Source of the DNA: Blumeriella jaapii
Lineage: Eukaryota > Ascomycota > Leotiomycetes > Helotiales > Drepanopezizaceae
Length of the DNA stretch: 64,000 nucleotides
Direction of reading: 5' to 3'
Assembly: GCA_009599575.1 (NCBI GenBank)
Contig: VWND01000016.1
Location: 744,001 to 808,000, forward strand
Under the pieces are notes generated by a model, which searched no databases, was not told where the DNA came from, and saw only the letters and a program-made list of their open reading frames with translations. Positions within the stretch are counted from its first letter, which is position 1; each line of letters begins with the position of its first letter. The translations under genes and the position numbers were made by a program. This document shows, piece by piece, positions 34,491 to 44,948 of the stretch.

Positions 34491-34495
34491 ATAAC

Positions 34496-34777
34496 GCCGA
34501 AGATTAGTTTTAAGAATTATTAAAAAACGTTATTAACGCATACAATTTTATAATCGAATTTATTATACGTTTTTTTTAAAAACCTTATCCGATTAAATCA
34601 GAATTGGCTAAAGCCAGGATTACTAATAAAAAATAAGCCAAATCGATGAATAACGAAAACGAGCTTTTACTATTAAAAAAGGTTTTTACAACAAACTTTA
34701 TTAAACATAAAAAAACTGCTATTAATTCCTTTTTTATTATAAAAGAATCAGTTGATTTGCTTTCGAAACTAGGAAAG

Positions 34778-34808
<31 letters not shown>

Positions 34809-34900
34809 TTTCAGTTGAATTCCGCATTTGTTTACAGATACGCTTCGCGAACGAAGCTCGATTTATAGAAGTAAATTCCGACGACGAAGAAATTAAATGA
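34496..34900 (+). pseudogene. Element E: chromodomain end and C-terminal tail of polyprotein
   Basis: In the same frame as the earlier E segments the sequence reads NAED, then LLKNVINAYNFIIEFIIR, the C-terminal helix of the chromodomain, followed by a Lys-rich linker. An open frame 34646-34900 carries a poly-Phe tract encoded by a 29-nt T-run (about 34783-34811) and ends with ARFIEVNSDDEEIK. The stop codon TGA overlaps the first bases of the 3' LTR. Three insertions were needed to separate this from the integrase at 1-2021. Confidence 0.75.
34783..34811. repeat. T-homopolymer in element E coding tail
   Basis: A run of about 29 T, probably grown by slippage, within the tail of the E polyprotein. 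It would encode poly-Phe. Confidence 0.85.
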
Positions 34901-35093
34901 AAAAATGGGAAAAAGGATTATATATAAGAGGATGAGACGTCAGTTCGTTGGTCACGTGGTCCGAAGATCACGTTGTTGTTACGTGATATCGGAGCCCGCA
35001 TATATTGTATCTTAGACTTCGCGATACTTTTCATTTAGAACCTCGTAGTTAATGCAATTTATTAACGAACCTTCTGCTCGTTCGCACCCCTGA
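34899..35093 (+). repeat. Element E 3' LTR
   Basis: About 195 bp starting TGAAAAAATGGG and ending CACCCCTGACA, directly after the polyprotein stop codon. It contains a TATATAAG box-like motif (about 34919-34927) and CACGTG palindromes. It is almost unmutated although the interior of E is strongly mutated. The partner 5' LTR is outside the window, so the left boundary is inferred from the TG start and the coding end. Confidence 0.75.
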
Positions 35094-36365
35094 CAATATT
35101 CGCTGTATATTATCAGTTTTTAATAATAATAATCTTTTTTAAATTTATTTTAATATTTTTAATATTAATAACGAAATTTAAAAATTTAATTTTCGTAATA
35201 TTAAACTCGTATTTTTTAATATTAGTTTACAAGCCGTGCTTTTTTAAAATCGACAGGATTTTTCTAATATAAATCTTTTATTTTAAGTTATTCGCGGAAT
35301 AAATTAAAATATCGTTGAAATACGCCGAGCAAAAATCATTCAAATATTTTATAAAAAATTATTAATAAAGCCTTGAAATATAACGGGCCTATTAATAAAA
35401 CCGAAAAAAAAGATTTTATATTTATATATGCCGTATCGAATACGAAAACTAATTAATTTTTTAAATTTTTTCGAATATCCGGACTCGATTAAATATTTAT
35501 TAAATATTAATTTTCGTAAATATTTTGGTTTTAATAATTCGCGCTAGCATTTCGTTATTCAAAAGCAACAAATAAATTGTTTTTTCGTAAAATCGTTAAA
35601 CTTGCAATAATCGATATATAAGCGCATAAAACCGTTTGATTTTTTAATAAATAAAATCGAAACGGCGAACAAAGCATTAAAATTTTTAATTAAACTTTTA
35701 TGCAAATTATTAAAAATATAACTTTTAATTTTTGTATGCTGTTTATTCGTAAAGCGTTTAAATAGTTTTATAAAAAGTGTATTTTTCGTAGCTAAATATA
35801 TTTTATAATTTATATCGAAGCGGCGAAAAGCAAGCTTATCGCTTTTTTATTTATAAAAAAGTTTTTCGAATTCCGAATACTAAGCTGAAAAAAGCTTTTT
35901 TACAAAAATTATATTATCGTTATATTTAGTTTGCAAAGCGTCGAAAACGAAAATGCTTTTTATTACCGCGAGTCATATAAATTTTTTAAATTCGGCGATT
36001 TTCGCGGCGAAAATATCTTCTGTTTATATTATATATGAAAGCAACAAACGTATAATCTCTGGATAATAATAATTCTTTTTTTTTCGCGGCCCGTATTCGT
36101 TTTTCGTAATATATTTATAAGGCGCTGAATGCAAAAGCGGAAATACAACTGATATTATAATTTAAAATAAAAAAAATAATTAGCACGATTAAAAAAACCG
36201 GCTTGGTCGGTTCAGAGCTGCTAATAAAAAACTTTTTTATTTTATGCAAACTATTTTTAAAATCTCGCATAAATATAAAAAGTCTATCAGTTTTAAAATT
36301 TAAATAAGCTTTTTTAATCGTTGTAAAAATATTAGCAAAAATATATAAAGCTTTTATTACGCTAT
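35094..36365 (-). mobile_element. Ty3/Gypsy element H, pol segment (host of E and B)
   Basis: Minus-strand RT sequence begins directly after the E LTR and continues to the CTAT target site of B (36362-36365). H resumes at 61342 with the gag side. The remainder of H pol (RNase H, integrase, 3' LTR) must lie left of element E, outside the window. Heavily mutated. Confidence 0.85.
35100..36050 (-). pseudogene. Element H: reverse transcriptase remnant
   Basis: Reading from right to left on the minus strand: KYNDNIIFVKKLF (about 35930), NNLHKSLIKNFNALFAVSIL then FIKKSNGFMRLYIDYCKFND (about 35710-35600), FGFINRPVIFQGFINNFL (about 35400-35350) and the catalytic box FCSAYFNDILIYSANNLK (about 35330-35280), in which YLDD has become YFND. 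A KFLNFVINIKNIKINLKK stretch (about 35185-35130) follows, after which E cuts the gene. The motifs identify a Gypsy RT; the Asp-to-Asn change and stops make it inactive. Confidence 0.85.
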
Positions 36366-36632
36366 TGTAAAAGTAGATAGGAAAACCAGACTGATACGGC
36401 CATATGTCGGTGGGTAAGATAGTCTAAGGAATTCTTAGAAAAGACTGAAGAAAGGAAAAGAAAAATGAATAAAGGTATGAATTGGACTGCGTGCTTATAA
36501 TACTATTTAAAAGGGTGTTTTGCTTTTATATCTGTTAAAAGTAGTTAATAGCAAAAGGCCTCGAAGGAGTTTATGCCTTAATTATAGCTAAAATTACTAA
36601 TTTCTTTTAATACAAAATATTACCGTTTTATA
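36366..36632 (-). repeat. Element B 3' LTR
   Basis: A 267-bp LTR with an unmutated outer (left) start TGTAAAAGTAGATAGGAAAA and a mutated inner end TTTTATA instead of TTTTACA. Confidence 0.92.
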
Positions 36633-37585
36633 TTCTGTTTTAAATAATATACGTAATCGTTTTTAATTACGATTAAAAAAAAACATAATTTTAATAAATG
36701 CAATTTAGTTTATTTTATATAATTTAAAAACCAATTAATTAAAAACCGAATTTCTTAGCCTTATACTTTTTCAGTTTTTTAATCCGTTTTTGGCTTTTTT
36801 GCTGTTGGCTTTTGCGAAAAAATAGCGTTTCGCTTATCGTTTGAATTATTTTGTTTATTTTGCTTTTTTAAAAAATAGCTCGATAAAATGTTAATCGAAG
36901 TATCGTTTAAATCTACGAACGTTTTAATAGCTTTTTCGTCGATAATATTATTAAACGTCGCCGCGACGGATATTTTCTACGATTTTTCTTCGTAAATAAT
37001 AGATTTCAGTTTTTAAACGTGGTTTTACGCTTTGTAAAAAGCGTTAAAAAGTTTTGTATTAAAATCGTAAAAGTAATCGATTAGTTTGTCGTGATTAAAA
37101 CCGATTAACGTTTTTGTTTCGCGTAAGATTAATAGGTCGAATCACGGTTGTTTATCGACGAATGCTTTTAAAAAGGCTCCGAAGCTTATAAAAAAGATTA
37201 TTTTACGAAATGGTTCGGAAATAGTCGTTTGCAATCGAAATCACCGAAAATATTATAATTGCTTTCGTCGCAAAATAAACAGCGTTAAATTATTTATCGA
37301 AGCGTCGTTTTCGAAATGATTTTTGTATTTTTGCTTTGTATAATTATTCGAATAAATTAATATCGCGCCGTCGGTTTTTTAAATTCTGAATCTGACGAAA
37401 ACTTTTTGCTTAGTCGAAAAACTAATAAAAGTTATTTTATTTTTTATTTCGTAGTTTTCGGTTTCGTAATCCGATAAAATAACTGAGGCTATTGCTTTAA
37501 ACGCGCTAAAATACGAAAAAGCTGGGCTTTTTTAAATAATTTTAGTCAGCTTAGCGTCGTAGTATAATTACAAGTAAGCTTCGAT
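36633..37585 (-). pseudogene. Element B: accessory region, distal part
   Basis: This part is homologous to A 2902-3840, on the strand of pol. At about 37190-37290 the minus strand reads CLFCDESNYNIFGDFDCKRL followed by FPNHF, a C-x2-C-x12-C-x6-H arrangement that could bind zinc. In A the same place has Tyr for the first Cys and for His, as expected from TGT-to-TAT and CAT-to-TAT changes. The region ends at TCGAT (37581-37585), the target of element C. Product not recognised. Confidence 0.5.
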
Positions 37586-37999
37586 TGTCAGGAACCAATA
37601 TCACGTGTATAAGTCAGGTGATCCGCCAAGACCCTCTGCCTCCTACCAACCCTCGAATAATATTCGCTACGGATAGGCCGTAGGGGCCGGATAATATTAT
37701 AAAAGCTGGAAATAACATTTAAATAAAATATTTTATAAGAATAATTGCTAAAAAACCAATTATTAAGGTTATATTAAGAAAAATAAAAAAAGGTCGGAAT
37801 AGAGGCTGAAAAAGCATATTAAATAGGATTCGCCTAATTTTCTAGAAAATACTTTTCTCGAAAGCTTTATCTTTTCTTTTGTACTTATATACGCCTTTTA
37901 TTAAAAATATAAAAGATAAAAATCAGTTTGACTATCAACTTAATTTTATTTAAATTTTATTATTTAAATTAATGTTTTTCTGCTTTTTCAATTTTTATA
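37586..37999 (+). repeat. Element C 5' LTR
   Basis: A 414-bp LTR; the outer ~110 bp are clean (TGTCAGGAACCAATATCACG and following), and the inner end is mutated (TTTTTATA for TTCTTACA). Confidence 0.92.
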
Positions 38000-38239
38000 T
38001 TTTGATTTTTTTATTTACCGAAACGGCAATTTAATATTATTAAAACAACTTTTTATTATATTATTATATTTATATCGTTATTATCGATATTATAACTTTT
38101 CGCATTCGCAGAAAACAAGCATTTCCAGCTACTTAAAAAAACCTAGCATTTTCGGCTGCTTAAGGAAACTCCGTACTATCGTTTTTCTGACGTTACCAGC
38201 TTTATTAAAAGTCGAAAATATTTTATTATCAGAGCGCGA

Positions 38240-39650
38240 CGATTTTTTAATTTTTTTTATCGAAAAAATCACTAAAAAAAGCCACGCTTAAAGCGATTCG
38301 GAAAAACCTTTTACCGAAACTCTGATTTATTTGGCTAATAAACGAATCCGCGCCGAATAAAAAAAAAACGATAAACGTAGAAAAATAAAAAAAATACGAG
38401 CTAAAATAAAACAGAAAAAAACCGAAAAAAAAATCCACGAAATAATTAAAAAATTCGAAGAAACCAAAAGACGCCGAAACGAACTTCGAAAAAAAGTTAA
38501 ACAATTTTAACGAAAATTCGACGCTTTCGAAAATATCGAAAAAAAGGTTTTTATATTTTTTAATACCGTTTTAATTAAAAAAAAACAGAAAATAATCCAA
38601 GCCGGCGATTATTATAAAATATCCTCGAAGTATTACGATAATAATACTTATTAAAAACGATCTAGCATTTTTTCTGAGCATATTATACTTTTTATAAAAA
38701 ACACAGCGAATTCGAGCCGAAAAACATTAAAAATAAAAGATTTTCTAATATATCGAAGGAAAAATACTAAAAAAGCTTAATTTTTTATTCGGCGTACAAA
38801 GCGAAGTTTCCGCCAAAATAAAAAAATAATATTTTGTATTAATTAAAAAAAAATTAACGCCTGTGTTCTAGCTTTCGACGATAAAATAAAAAAAAAATAA
38901 ACCGGATACGAACGACGTTCTACGAATATTCGAATTATATAAAACGATTTCAAAAAATAAATATTAAACTTTCTAATAAATGCGAAAAATCGAAAAATCG
39001 CGGCTTCGAATTTATACGATAAAGCGAAACAAAAAAAGCATAAATTAATTAACGATTTCGTTGTTTATTTAAATAATCTCGAATAGTAATTGCAAATAAT
39101 AAACGATGCGATTAAAAAAAAAATGCTTTTCGCAAAACTCCGATTTACTTTTCGAAAAAAAATTATTAAACGAAGCAATATTATAGCTATAAGTTCGCAC
39201 GAAAAATTAATATTAATCGCTCGTCGTATCGAAAATGCTAATAAAATTATTAGCGACGAAACGAAAAATAATAAACGACGAAACGAACGCAAAAAAAAAA
39301 AAAAAAAAAAGATTTATATTTACAATTAAAACTTAAAAGCTAAAACAAATATATACCGTTTTCGATTCGAAAATACGTTTTAAAAAAAAAAACGAAAGCG
39401 AAAAAACGATAATTTTAACAAAATCCTTTGAAATCCTAAAATTTCTAACGATTTTTTTTACTTTTCGAAATGCAGTCGCTGCCAAAAAAAAAAGTACCGC
39501 ATGGCCAATTATTTAAAAGTCGAATATTATAAATGCAACAGAAAAGAATATATAATTTCAAACTGCTCCGAAGCTAATAAATTTAAAAATTCGGAAAAAG
39601 CTTTCGTTCGATTTTAATTTCGTCGTTGCTAATAAAATCGAGCGAAAAAA
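38240..39650 (+). pseudogene. Element C: gag remnant
   Basis: A Lys/Glu/Arg-rich probable coiled coil (about 38330-38560: LANKRIRAE, KKIRAKIKQKKTEKKIHEII) is followed by FENIEKKVFIFFNTVLIKKK and the gag core with FVVYLNNLE and KLRFTFRKKIIKRSN (about 39055-39165). Two CCHC knuckles sit at about 39460-39560: CSRCQKKKYRMANY with His and the last Cys changed to Tyr, then YYKCNRKEYIISNC, with the first Cys and the His changed to Tyr. An A-run follows KRRNERKK near 39290-39312. Gag would form particles and bind RNA; the knuckles are destroyed. Confidence 0.8.
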
Positions 39651-39659
39651 AAAAGCAAA

Positions 39660-40060
39660 AAATAATAATTTCAGTCGAAATTAAAAAAGCCAAAAGCGAA
39701 ATTCGTACGAAACGAGCTTTTATCGATTGCGGCGCGGAAAAAAACTGCGTAATCCAAAAGTTATTAATTAAATATAAATAAAAACCAATTCAAAAACGTA
39801 TTAATTTATTTACGATTAAAAAAAAAAAGTAATTATTTACGATACGCATACGCAATTTATTCGCGCTATTAATAATTATAAAATAATTAAAAAAATATAA
39901 AGCGATTTCGTAGTTTGCGATATAAATATCCCAAGGGTTTTACTTATTCTAGGATTCTTTTGGTTGCGAAATATCGACCCCGCTATAAGCTTTCGAGCTA
40001 AATCGTAGCGATATCCAATCGAACGCTTATAATTTAATTTTGTTACAATTAAACGTTTTA
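39660..40060 (+). pseudogene. Element C: aspartic protease remnant
   Basis: KKAKSEIRTKRAFIDCGAEK (about 39685-39745) carries D-C-G-A at the active-site position; D shows the same residues. Downstream the frame is broken by stops. It lies between the zinc knuckles and RT, the normal place for protease. Confidence 0.7.
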
Positions 40061-40259
40061 AAAAGAAATCCAAAAGAAAATAAGCGTTTTATATCGTTTT
40101 GAAAAAAGCTACTGAAAAATAATATTAATTACTTTTTAAATACGACGATTACGCCGACGTGTTCGACGATACCGCCGCGGTTATCCTAGCTTTTTATTAT
40201 TTTATAAAGCATCGAATAAACCTCGCGGAAAAAAAGAACTTTTTTTAAAAATTAATTTA

Positions 40260-40950
40260 TTTTTTATCGGAATTTAAATTTACCGAATTACGCGAATATT
40301 TCGATTCGAGCTTAAAAAAAAGCTAAATAAAAAGATTTATTAGCTTTGTCGGCGCACCGATAATATTTATACCGAAAAAAAACGGAAGTTTACGATTATG
40401 CGTCGATTATAAAAATCTAAACGTAATTACGGTTAAAAATCGAACTTTTCTATTTTTTATAAGCGAAACTTTGGATCGTTTAAAAAAAGCTAAAATATTT
40501 ATTAAATTAAATTTTATTTAGGCGTATTACCGCCTTCGAATAAAAAAAAAAAATAAATAAAAGATTGCGTTTCGCATTCGTTACGGACATTTCGAATACT
40601 ACGTATTATTTTTCGGCCTTTCGAACGCATTAGCAATCTTTTAAGCGTATATTAATCAAGTTTTAATCGGTTTAATAAATATTACGTATATAATTTATTT
40701 CGACGATATTTTAATATTTTCCGAAAACCCCGACGATTATATAAACGCGGTAAAAAAAGTTCTCGAAAAACTTTATATTAATAAATTTTACGAAAATCTG
40801 AAAAAATATACTTTCGATACGAATACGGTTAAATTCCTAGACTTCGTCGTTATTTCTACGAGAATTAAAATGGATCCAAAGAAAATAAATAATATTCGGA
40901 AATAACTTTTTTTTATTACGTAGCGAAATATTTAAGTATTTTTAAATTTT
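40260..40950 (+). pseudogene. Element C: reverse transcriptase remnant
   Basis: Motifs in order: NGSLRLCVDYKNLNVI (about 40382-40430), KNRTFLFFISETLDRLKKAK, FIKLNFI, GHFEYYVLFFGLSNA (about 40588-40635) and the catalytic box TYIIYFDDILIFSENPDDYI (about 40683-40745) with both Asp residues intact. KYTFDTNTVKFLDFVVI (about 40806-40856) follows. Several stops (Gln and Trp positions) interrupt the frame. The surviving YFDD does not imply activity. Confidence 0.88.
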
Positions 40951-41049
40951 ATTAATTTTTACAAACGTTTTATTAAAAACTACGCTAAGCTTTGCCAATT
41001 TATTACAAATCTTTTAAAAAAAATGCAACGAAAAAAAATATCGGGCCTT

Positions 41050-41530
41050 TTTCGTTTTTTACTCGAAGCGAAGCTCGCTTTTTTATTTTTAAAAAAAAAG
41101 TTTTGCTAAGCACCGATTCTACGTTATTTCGATCTTCGATTAAAAATTCAAATCGAAACAAACGCTTCGAAATTCGTTATAAGCGAAATATTATTTTAAT
41201 TATTCGAAGAAAATGCGAGAGCACGTTAGCATCCTATCGCGTATTATTCGAAAAAGCTTTTTTTTATAAAACAAAAATACGAGATTTACGACGCTAAGCT
41301 AATAGTTATAATTTACGCTTTTAAATAATAAAGCTAATATTTACGTAGCGCTTCCGACGTTATTATTATACGTATAAATTATTACAATTTGAAATATTTT
41401 TTTACGAAAAAACGTCTAAACGGACGCCAAGCGAAATAGGCCGACGAGCTAGTTAAATACGATTTTGCAATCGAATATAAAACAAAAATTTTTAATCCGG
41501 CGGATGGTTTTTTTCGTCGGCCAGATTTAA
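41050..41530 (+). pseudogene. Element C: RNase H remnant
   Basis: IQIETNASKFVISEILF has Asn for the first catalytic Asp (about 41147-41197); KYEIYDAKLIVIIYAFK (about 41272-41325) and YYNLKYFFTKKRLNGRQAK follow, then ADELVKYDFAIEYKTK, FNPADGFFRRPDL (about 41480-41530) as the domain end with its last Asp retained. Order and motif spacing are those of Gypsy RNase H. Confidence 0.85.
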
Positions 41531-41849
41531 AAAAAAATTTAAAAAAAAATAACGAGCAACTGCCTACGTTGCATCGTAAATTAAAATTAATTTATTTAAA
41601 AAATTTTAAAATGTTTTTCGCAATAAAAATACGCTTAAAATCGGAGCATAAACTATTTCGCGCCGATAAGTATTCGGAGCTTTTATTAACGAAATCAAAA
41701 AATAAAAAGCAAGCGGAAAAAAGCTAAATAAAAAGCTTTTTCGCCGGATTGTTTTTTGCTAATATTACTAATTATAAATAATATATATCACGAAGCGTAG
41801 CTATTATATTATTACAATTCGAAACGGCTAATAACGAGCTAGCAGAACC

Positions 41850-43090
41850 GATTTATAAAATTATTTTTAAATTGTAAAAATCTGATTTTTTTATATTATA
41901 AAAAACGTACGAGTCGGCTTCGCAAAATAATCGAGCCGGGTCCGAAAAATACTGGCGTATAAATTAAGATAAATTATTACGTTATAAAAAACGTGCGTAT
42001 ATTTCGAATAAAAGCGCTATTAAAAGCGAAATATTAAAAATTAATTACGACGATCCGACCGCCGGCTATTAGGGCTTTCGGCGAACGTTAGAATTAATCG
42101 AAAGAAAATATTTCTGGCCTGGTTTATAAGGCGACGTAAAGCGTTACGTTAATACGTATAAAAAGTGCTAAAAAAGCAAGCTTAGAAAGCACCGATTTTA
42201 TAGCGAGTTAATTTTTTTTTCGATTTTTACGAAATTTTAGAAAAAAATAATTATGGATTTTATTACGAATTTATTTTCTAGCAAAAAACGAAATCGTATT
42301 TACGATTCGATATTCGTTATAATAAACCGATATACGAAGCTGTCGAAATATATACCGATATAAAAAACGATTTTAATCCCAGATTTGGTTAAAATATTTA
42401 TATAATACGTTTATAAAGATTTTAGCTGTTTTGAAAAAATTATTATAAACAAAAGGTTAATTTTTATTAGTAAATTCTAGTTTTTAATAATATTTCATTT
42501 ACAAATACGACGTCGATTAAGCATCGCTTTTTATTTTTAAACCGATAGCTAAACGAAACGTTAAAATCAAATTTTAAAATTTTACTTTCGCACGTACTGC
42601 GATTATCGACAAAACGATTAAGCTACGAAGCTTGCTTTAGCCGAGTTTACGTATAATAATTCGATATACGCTTTTACGGATTTTACTTTTTTTCGCATAT
42701 TATACGGCTTTTATTTAAAACTTGGCAGCAACGTCGAAAGCGACGTCGTAAAAAGAAAGGTATCGTCAGCGGAAAAACGAATTAAAATATTGCAAAAAAA
42801 AAAAAAAAAAAGTATTTAATAAAAAATTAAAAAAAGCTAACGCGAATTATAAAAGATTTTACGACGTTAAATATAAAAAAACTAGATTTTAAATAAGCGA
42901 TAAAATATTATTATCGATCAAAAACCTTCGATAGCTGCGACTTTTTCGAAAACTTTTAAATAAATATTTAAAGTTTTTTAAAATCAAACGAGTTATATAT
43001 AAGCACGGCCAAGCTTATTAATTCGAGATTTTTTTTTAATATCGTATTTACGATACTTTCCACGTTTTTTTATTAAAACTTTGGCAGGAT
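41850..43090 (+). pseudogene. Element C: integrase remnant
   Basis: A linker leads to the zinc-binding domain (about 42055-42190) with an RTLELIERKYFW segment and a KKC-x2-S pair in which the second Cys-like position is decayed. The core starts at IIMDFITNLFSSKKRNRIYD with the first catalytic Asp (about 42250-42310), continues with VIINRYTKLSKYIPI and, near 42500, a segment corresponding to the second Asp region. The tail (about 42820-43010) includes KKSNFKISDKILL-like sequence before the chromodomain. Frames are broken by stops. Confidence 0.75.
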
Positions 43091-43390
43091 CGGAACGATA
43101 CCGAGCCGAAAAATAATATAATAAAATTTTAAGAATTCGAAAAATACGAGGTTAAATTAATACAAACTTATAAAAATATAAAAAAAAGCCGATATTATTT
43201 GATGCAATAAAAAGGCTATTTATTAAGCGAAAACTTATAAAAGCCAGAAAACCATTTTACGAACGCAAAAGAAATTGTAAAAAAATACTTAAAAAATACG
43301 ATAAATAATAGCAACGGAGCAGTAACGAATGCGCGTCGTAAAAGCAAAGAAAAAAAAACAAAAACATTTAGAAAATCTTAGAACCGCCGT
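43080..43390 (+). pseudogene. Element C: chromodomain remnant
   Basis: YHDTFHVFLLKLWQ precedes an acidic linker, then KYEVKLIQTYKNIKKSRYYL, KGYLLSENL and NHFTNAKEIVKKYLKNT: the chromodomain pattern with conserved aromatic positions. It ends in a basic ARRKSKEKK tail and a stop near 43383. The domain is known in fungal chromoviruses to guide integration into heterochromatin. Confidence 0.82.
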
Positions 43391-43487
43391 TAAGCCAATT
43401 TATTTTTATCGTTATTTTTTTTTATTATTATCGTTATTTTTTTTAAATTTAAAAGCAGCGGCAGGCTAAAAAGAATTAGTATTAAAC

Positions 43488-44240
43488 GAATTCGCAAAGC
43501 ATTCGATTTATTCTAGTCAAAGCTTCTACGATAGCCGTAATCGAATTCTGAATTACAGCTACGATATTTTCGTAGAAATCTAAAATTTAATTCAATTGGT
43601 CAGAATAGATCCGAACGACGTTTTCGAAACGTCGGAAAATACGTTTTATATTAGCGTCGTTAAATAAAAGGGCCGGCGCAGCCAAGGTTTTTAAAACAGC
43701 AGCAGCCGCCAAACCGGCAGGAACGAGCGCAGCAGCAACAGCGGCAGCCCGAGCCGCGGCGCGATTCGTACGATTTTCGACTATTATAAAAGCCGAAGCG
43801 TCACCTTTTTTTAAACGATTTATATAAGCGTCGTAAATAATAAAATCGATAAAAGTTTTAATAAAAGTTTTGGCTTCGGCAGCAAAAAGAAAAAAAGCGG
43901 CAACGGCGATAGCAATATCGAAACGATTTATAAAATCGTTAAGGCCCGCGAAAAAAATTTGCGTTTTAATAGCGCGTGCGGCAAAAACCTGTAGCTAATT
44001 AAAAGCGAATTCGAATAAAAATCTAAAAGATTTATAAAAAAGCATTAAATATGCGAAGCTTTGCAGCGGTTGTATTTTACGCTGGAAAGTTCGAAAACGC
44101 AAAAAAGCAAAAAATCCGCTGTAATACTTTCGCGTAAAATTAAGCGAGCGCACCGAAAGCAAATAAAAATTAAAAGCATTTTGAAAGTTCGCGGCGAACG
44201 CGGCGAAAAGCAATTAATTAAAATAAAAAAAAGCTGACGA
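43488..44240 (-). pseudogene. Element C: antisense alanine-rich ORF of unknown function
   Basis: Opposite to pol, one frame runs about 240 codons. It has a 72-codon open piece (43995-44213) then a further ~135-codon piece and a final ~30-codon piece. The two internal stops, and one at its upstream end, are TAG or TAA preceded by AAT, each explained by a single CAG/CAA-to-TAR change. Recognisable blocks are FAFLRFRTFQRKIQPLQSFA, FIDFIIYDAYINRLKKGDAS, NRTNRAAARAAAVAAAL and NDANIKRIFRRFENVVRIY, then ENIVAVIQNSITAIVEALTR. Element D carries the same frame in similar form. I do not recognise the product. Other frames here are full of stops. Confidence 0.55.
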
Positions 44241-44268
44241 GAAAAAAAAAAAAAAAAAAAAAAAAAAA
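44240..44268. repeat. A-homopolymer in element C
   Basis: A run of about 27 A with a terminal G, between the antisense frame and the 3' LTR. The corresponding T-run in D lies at about 14005-14032. Confidence 0.85.
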
Positions 44269-44529
44269 GAAATTAAACAGGAAAATGGCGGCCATTTTAA
44301 AAAAAAAAGCTTTTTCAAACGAAAATACGAGCGCTACCGAAAACAAAAAAAATAAAACAGCAAAACAGCTATAATTTACGATCAAAAGCGAAAAAAACAG
44401 TTATAATTTACGACCGAAAGCGAAAAAAACCGTACGTTATTTCGAAAGCGTAACGCACGCTATATACGAAAGCATACGCATAAAAAAATCAATCGCTTTT
44501 AAAAACCAAAGGCTTAAAAAAAAAAATAA

Positions 44530-44943
44530 TATCAGAAACTAATATCACGTGTATAAGTTAAATAATCCGCCAAAACCTTCTGCTTTTTACCAATTCTCGA
44601 ATAATACTCGCTACGGATAGGCCGTAGGGGCCGGATAGTATTATAAAAGCTAAAAATAATATTTAAGTAAAATATTTTATAAAAATAATTGCTAAAAAAC
44701 CAGTTATTAAAATTATATTAAAAAGAATAAAAAAAGGTCGGGATAAGGGCTGGAAAAGCATACTAAATAAAGTTCGCCTGGTTTCCTAAGAAATACTTTT
44801 TTCGAAGGCTCCACCCCTCCTTTTATACTTATACACGCCTTTTACTAAAGATGTAAAAGGTAGAAATCAGTCTGACTATCAACCCAATCTTATCTGAGCT
44901 CTATTGTCTGAACTAGTGTTTCCCTGCCTTTTCAATTCTTACA
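44530..44943 (+). repeat. Element C 3' LTR
   Basis: A 414-bp LTR; the inner start reads TATCAGAAACTAATATC where the outer copy has TGTCAGGAACCAATATC. The outer right ~180 bp are clean and end CAATTCTTACA before the TCGAT duplication. Confidence 0.92.
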
Positions 44944-44948
44944 TCGAT

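Larger units (their letters stand above)
37586..44943 (+). mobile_element. Ty3/Gypsy chromovirus-type element C, plus strand
   Basis: C has 414-bp LTRs (37586-37999, 44530-44943), ends TGTCAGGAAC...AATTCTTACA, and a 5-bp TSD TCGAT (37581-37585, 44944-44948). Plus-strand order is gag, protease, RT, RNase H, integrase, chromodomain. It is the same family as D in the opposite orientation and about equally mutated. An antisense reading frame lies between the chromodomain and 3' LTR. It interrupts the accessory region of B. Confidence 0.93.

Noticed and set aside
35094..35110. Target duplication of element E
   Set aside because: Only the right flank is in the window, so no TSD can be demonstrated.
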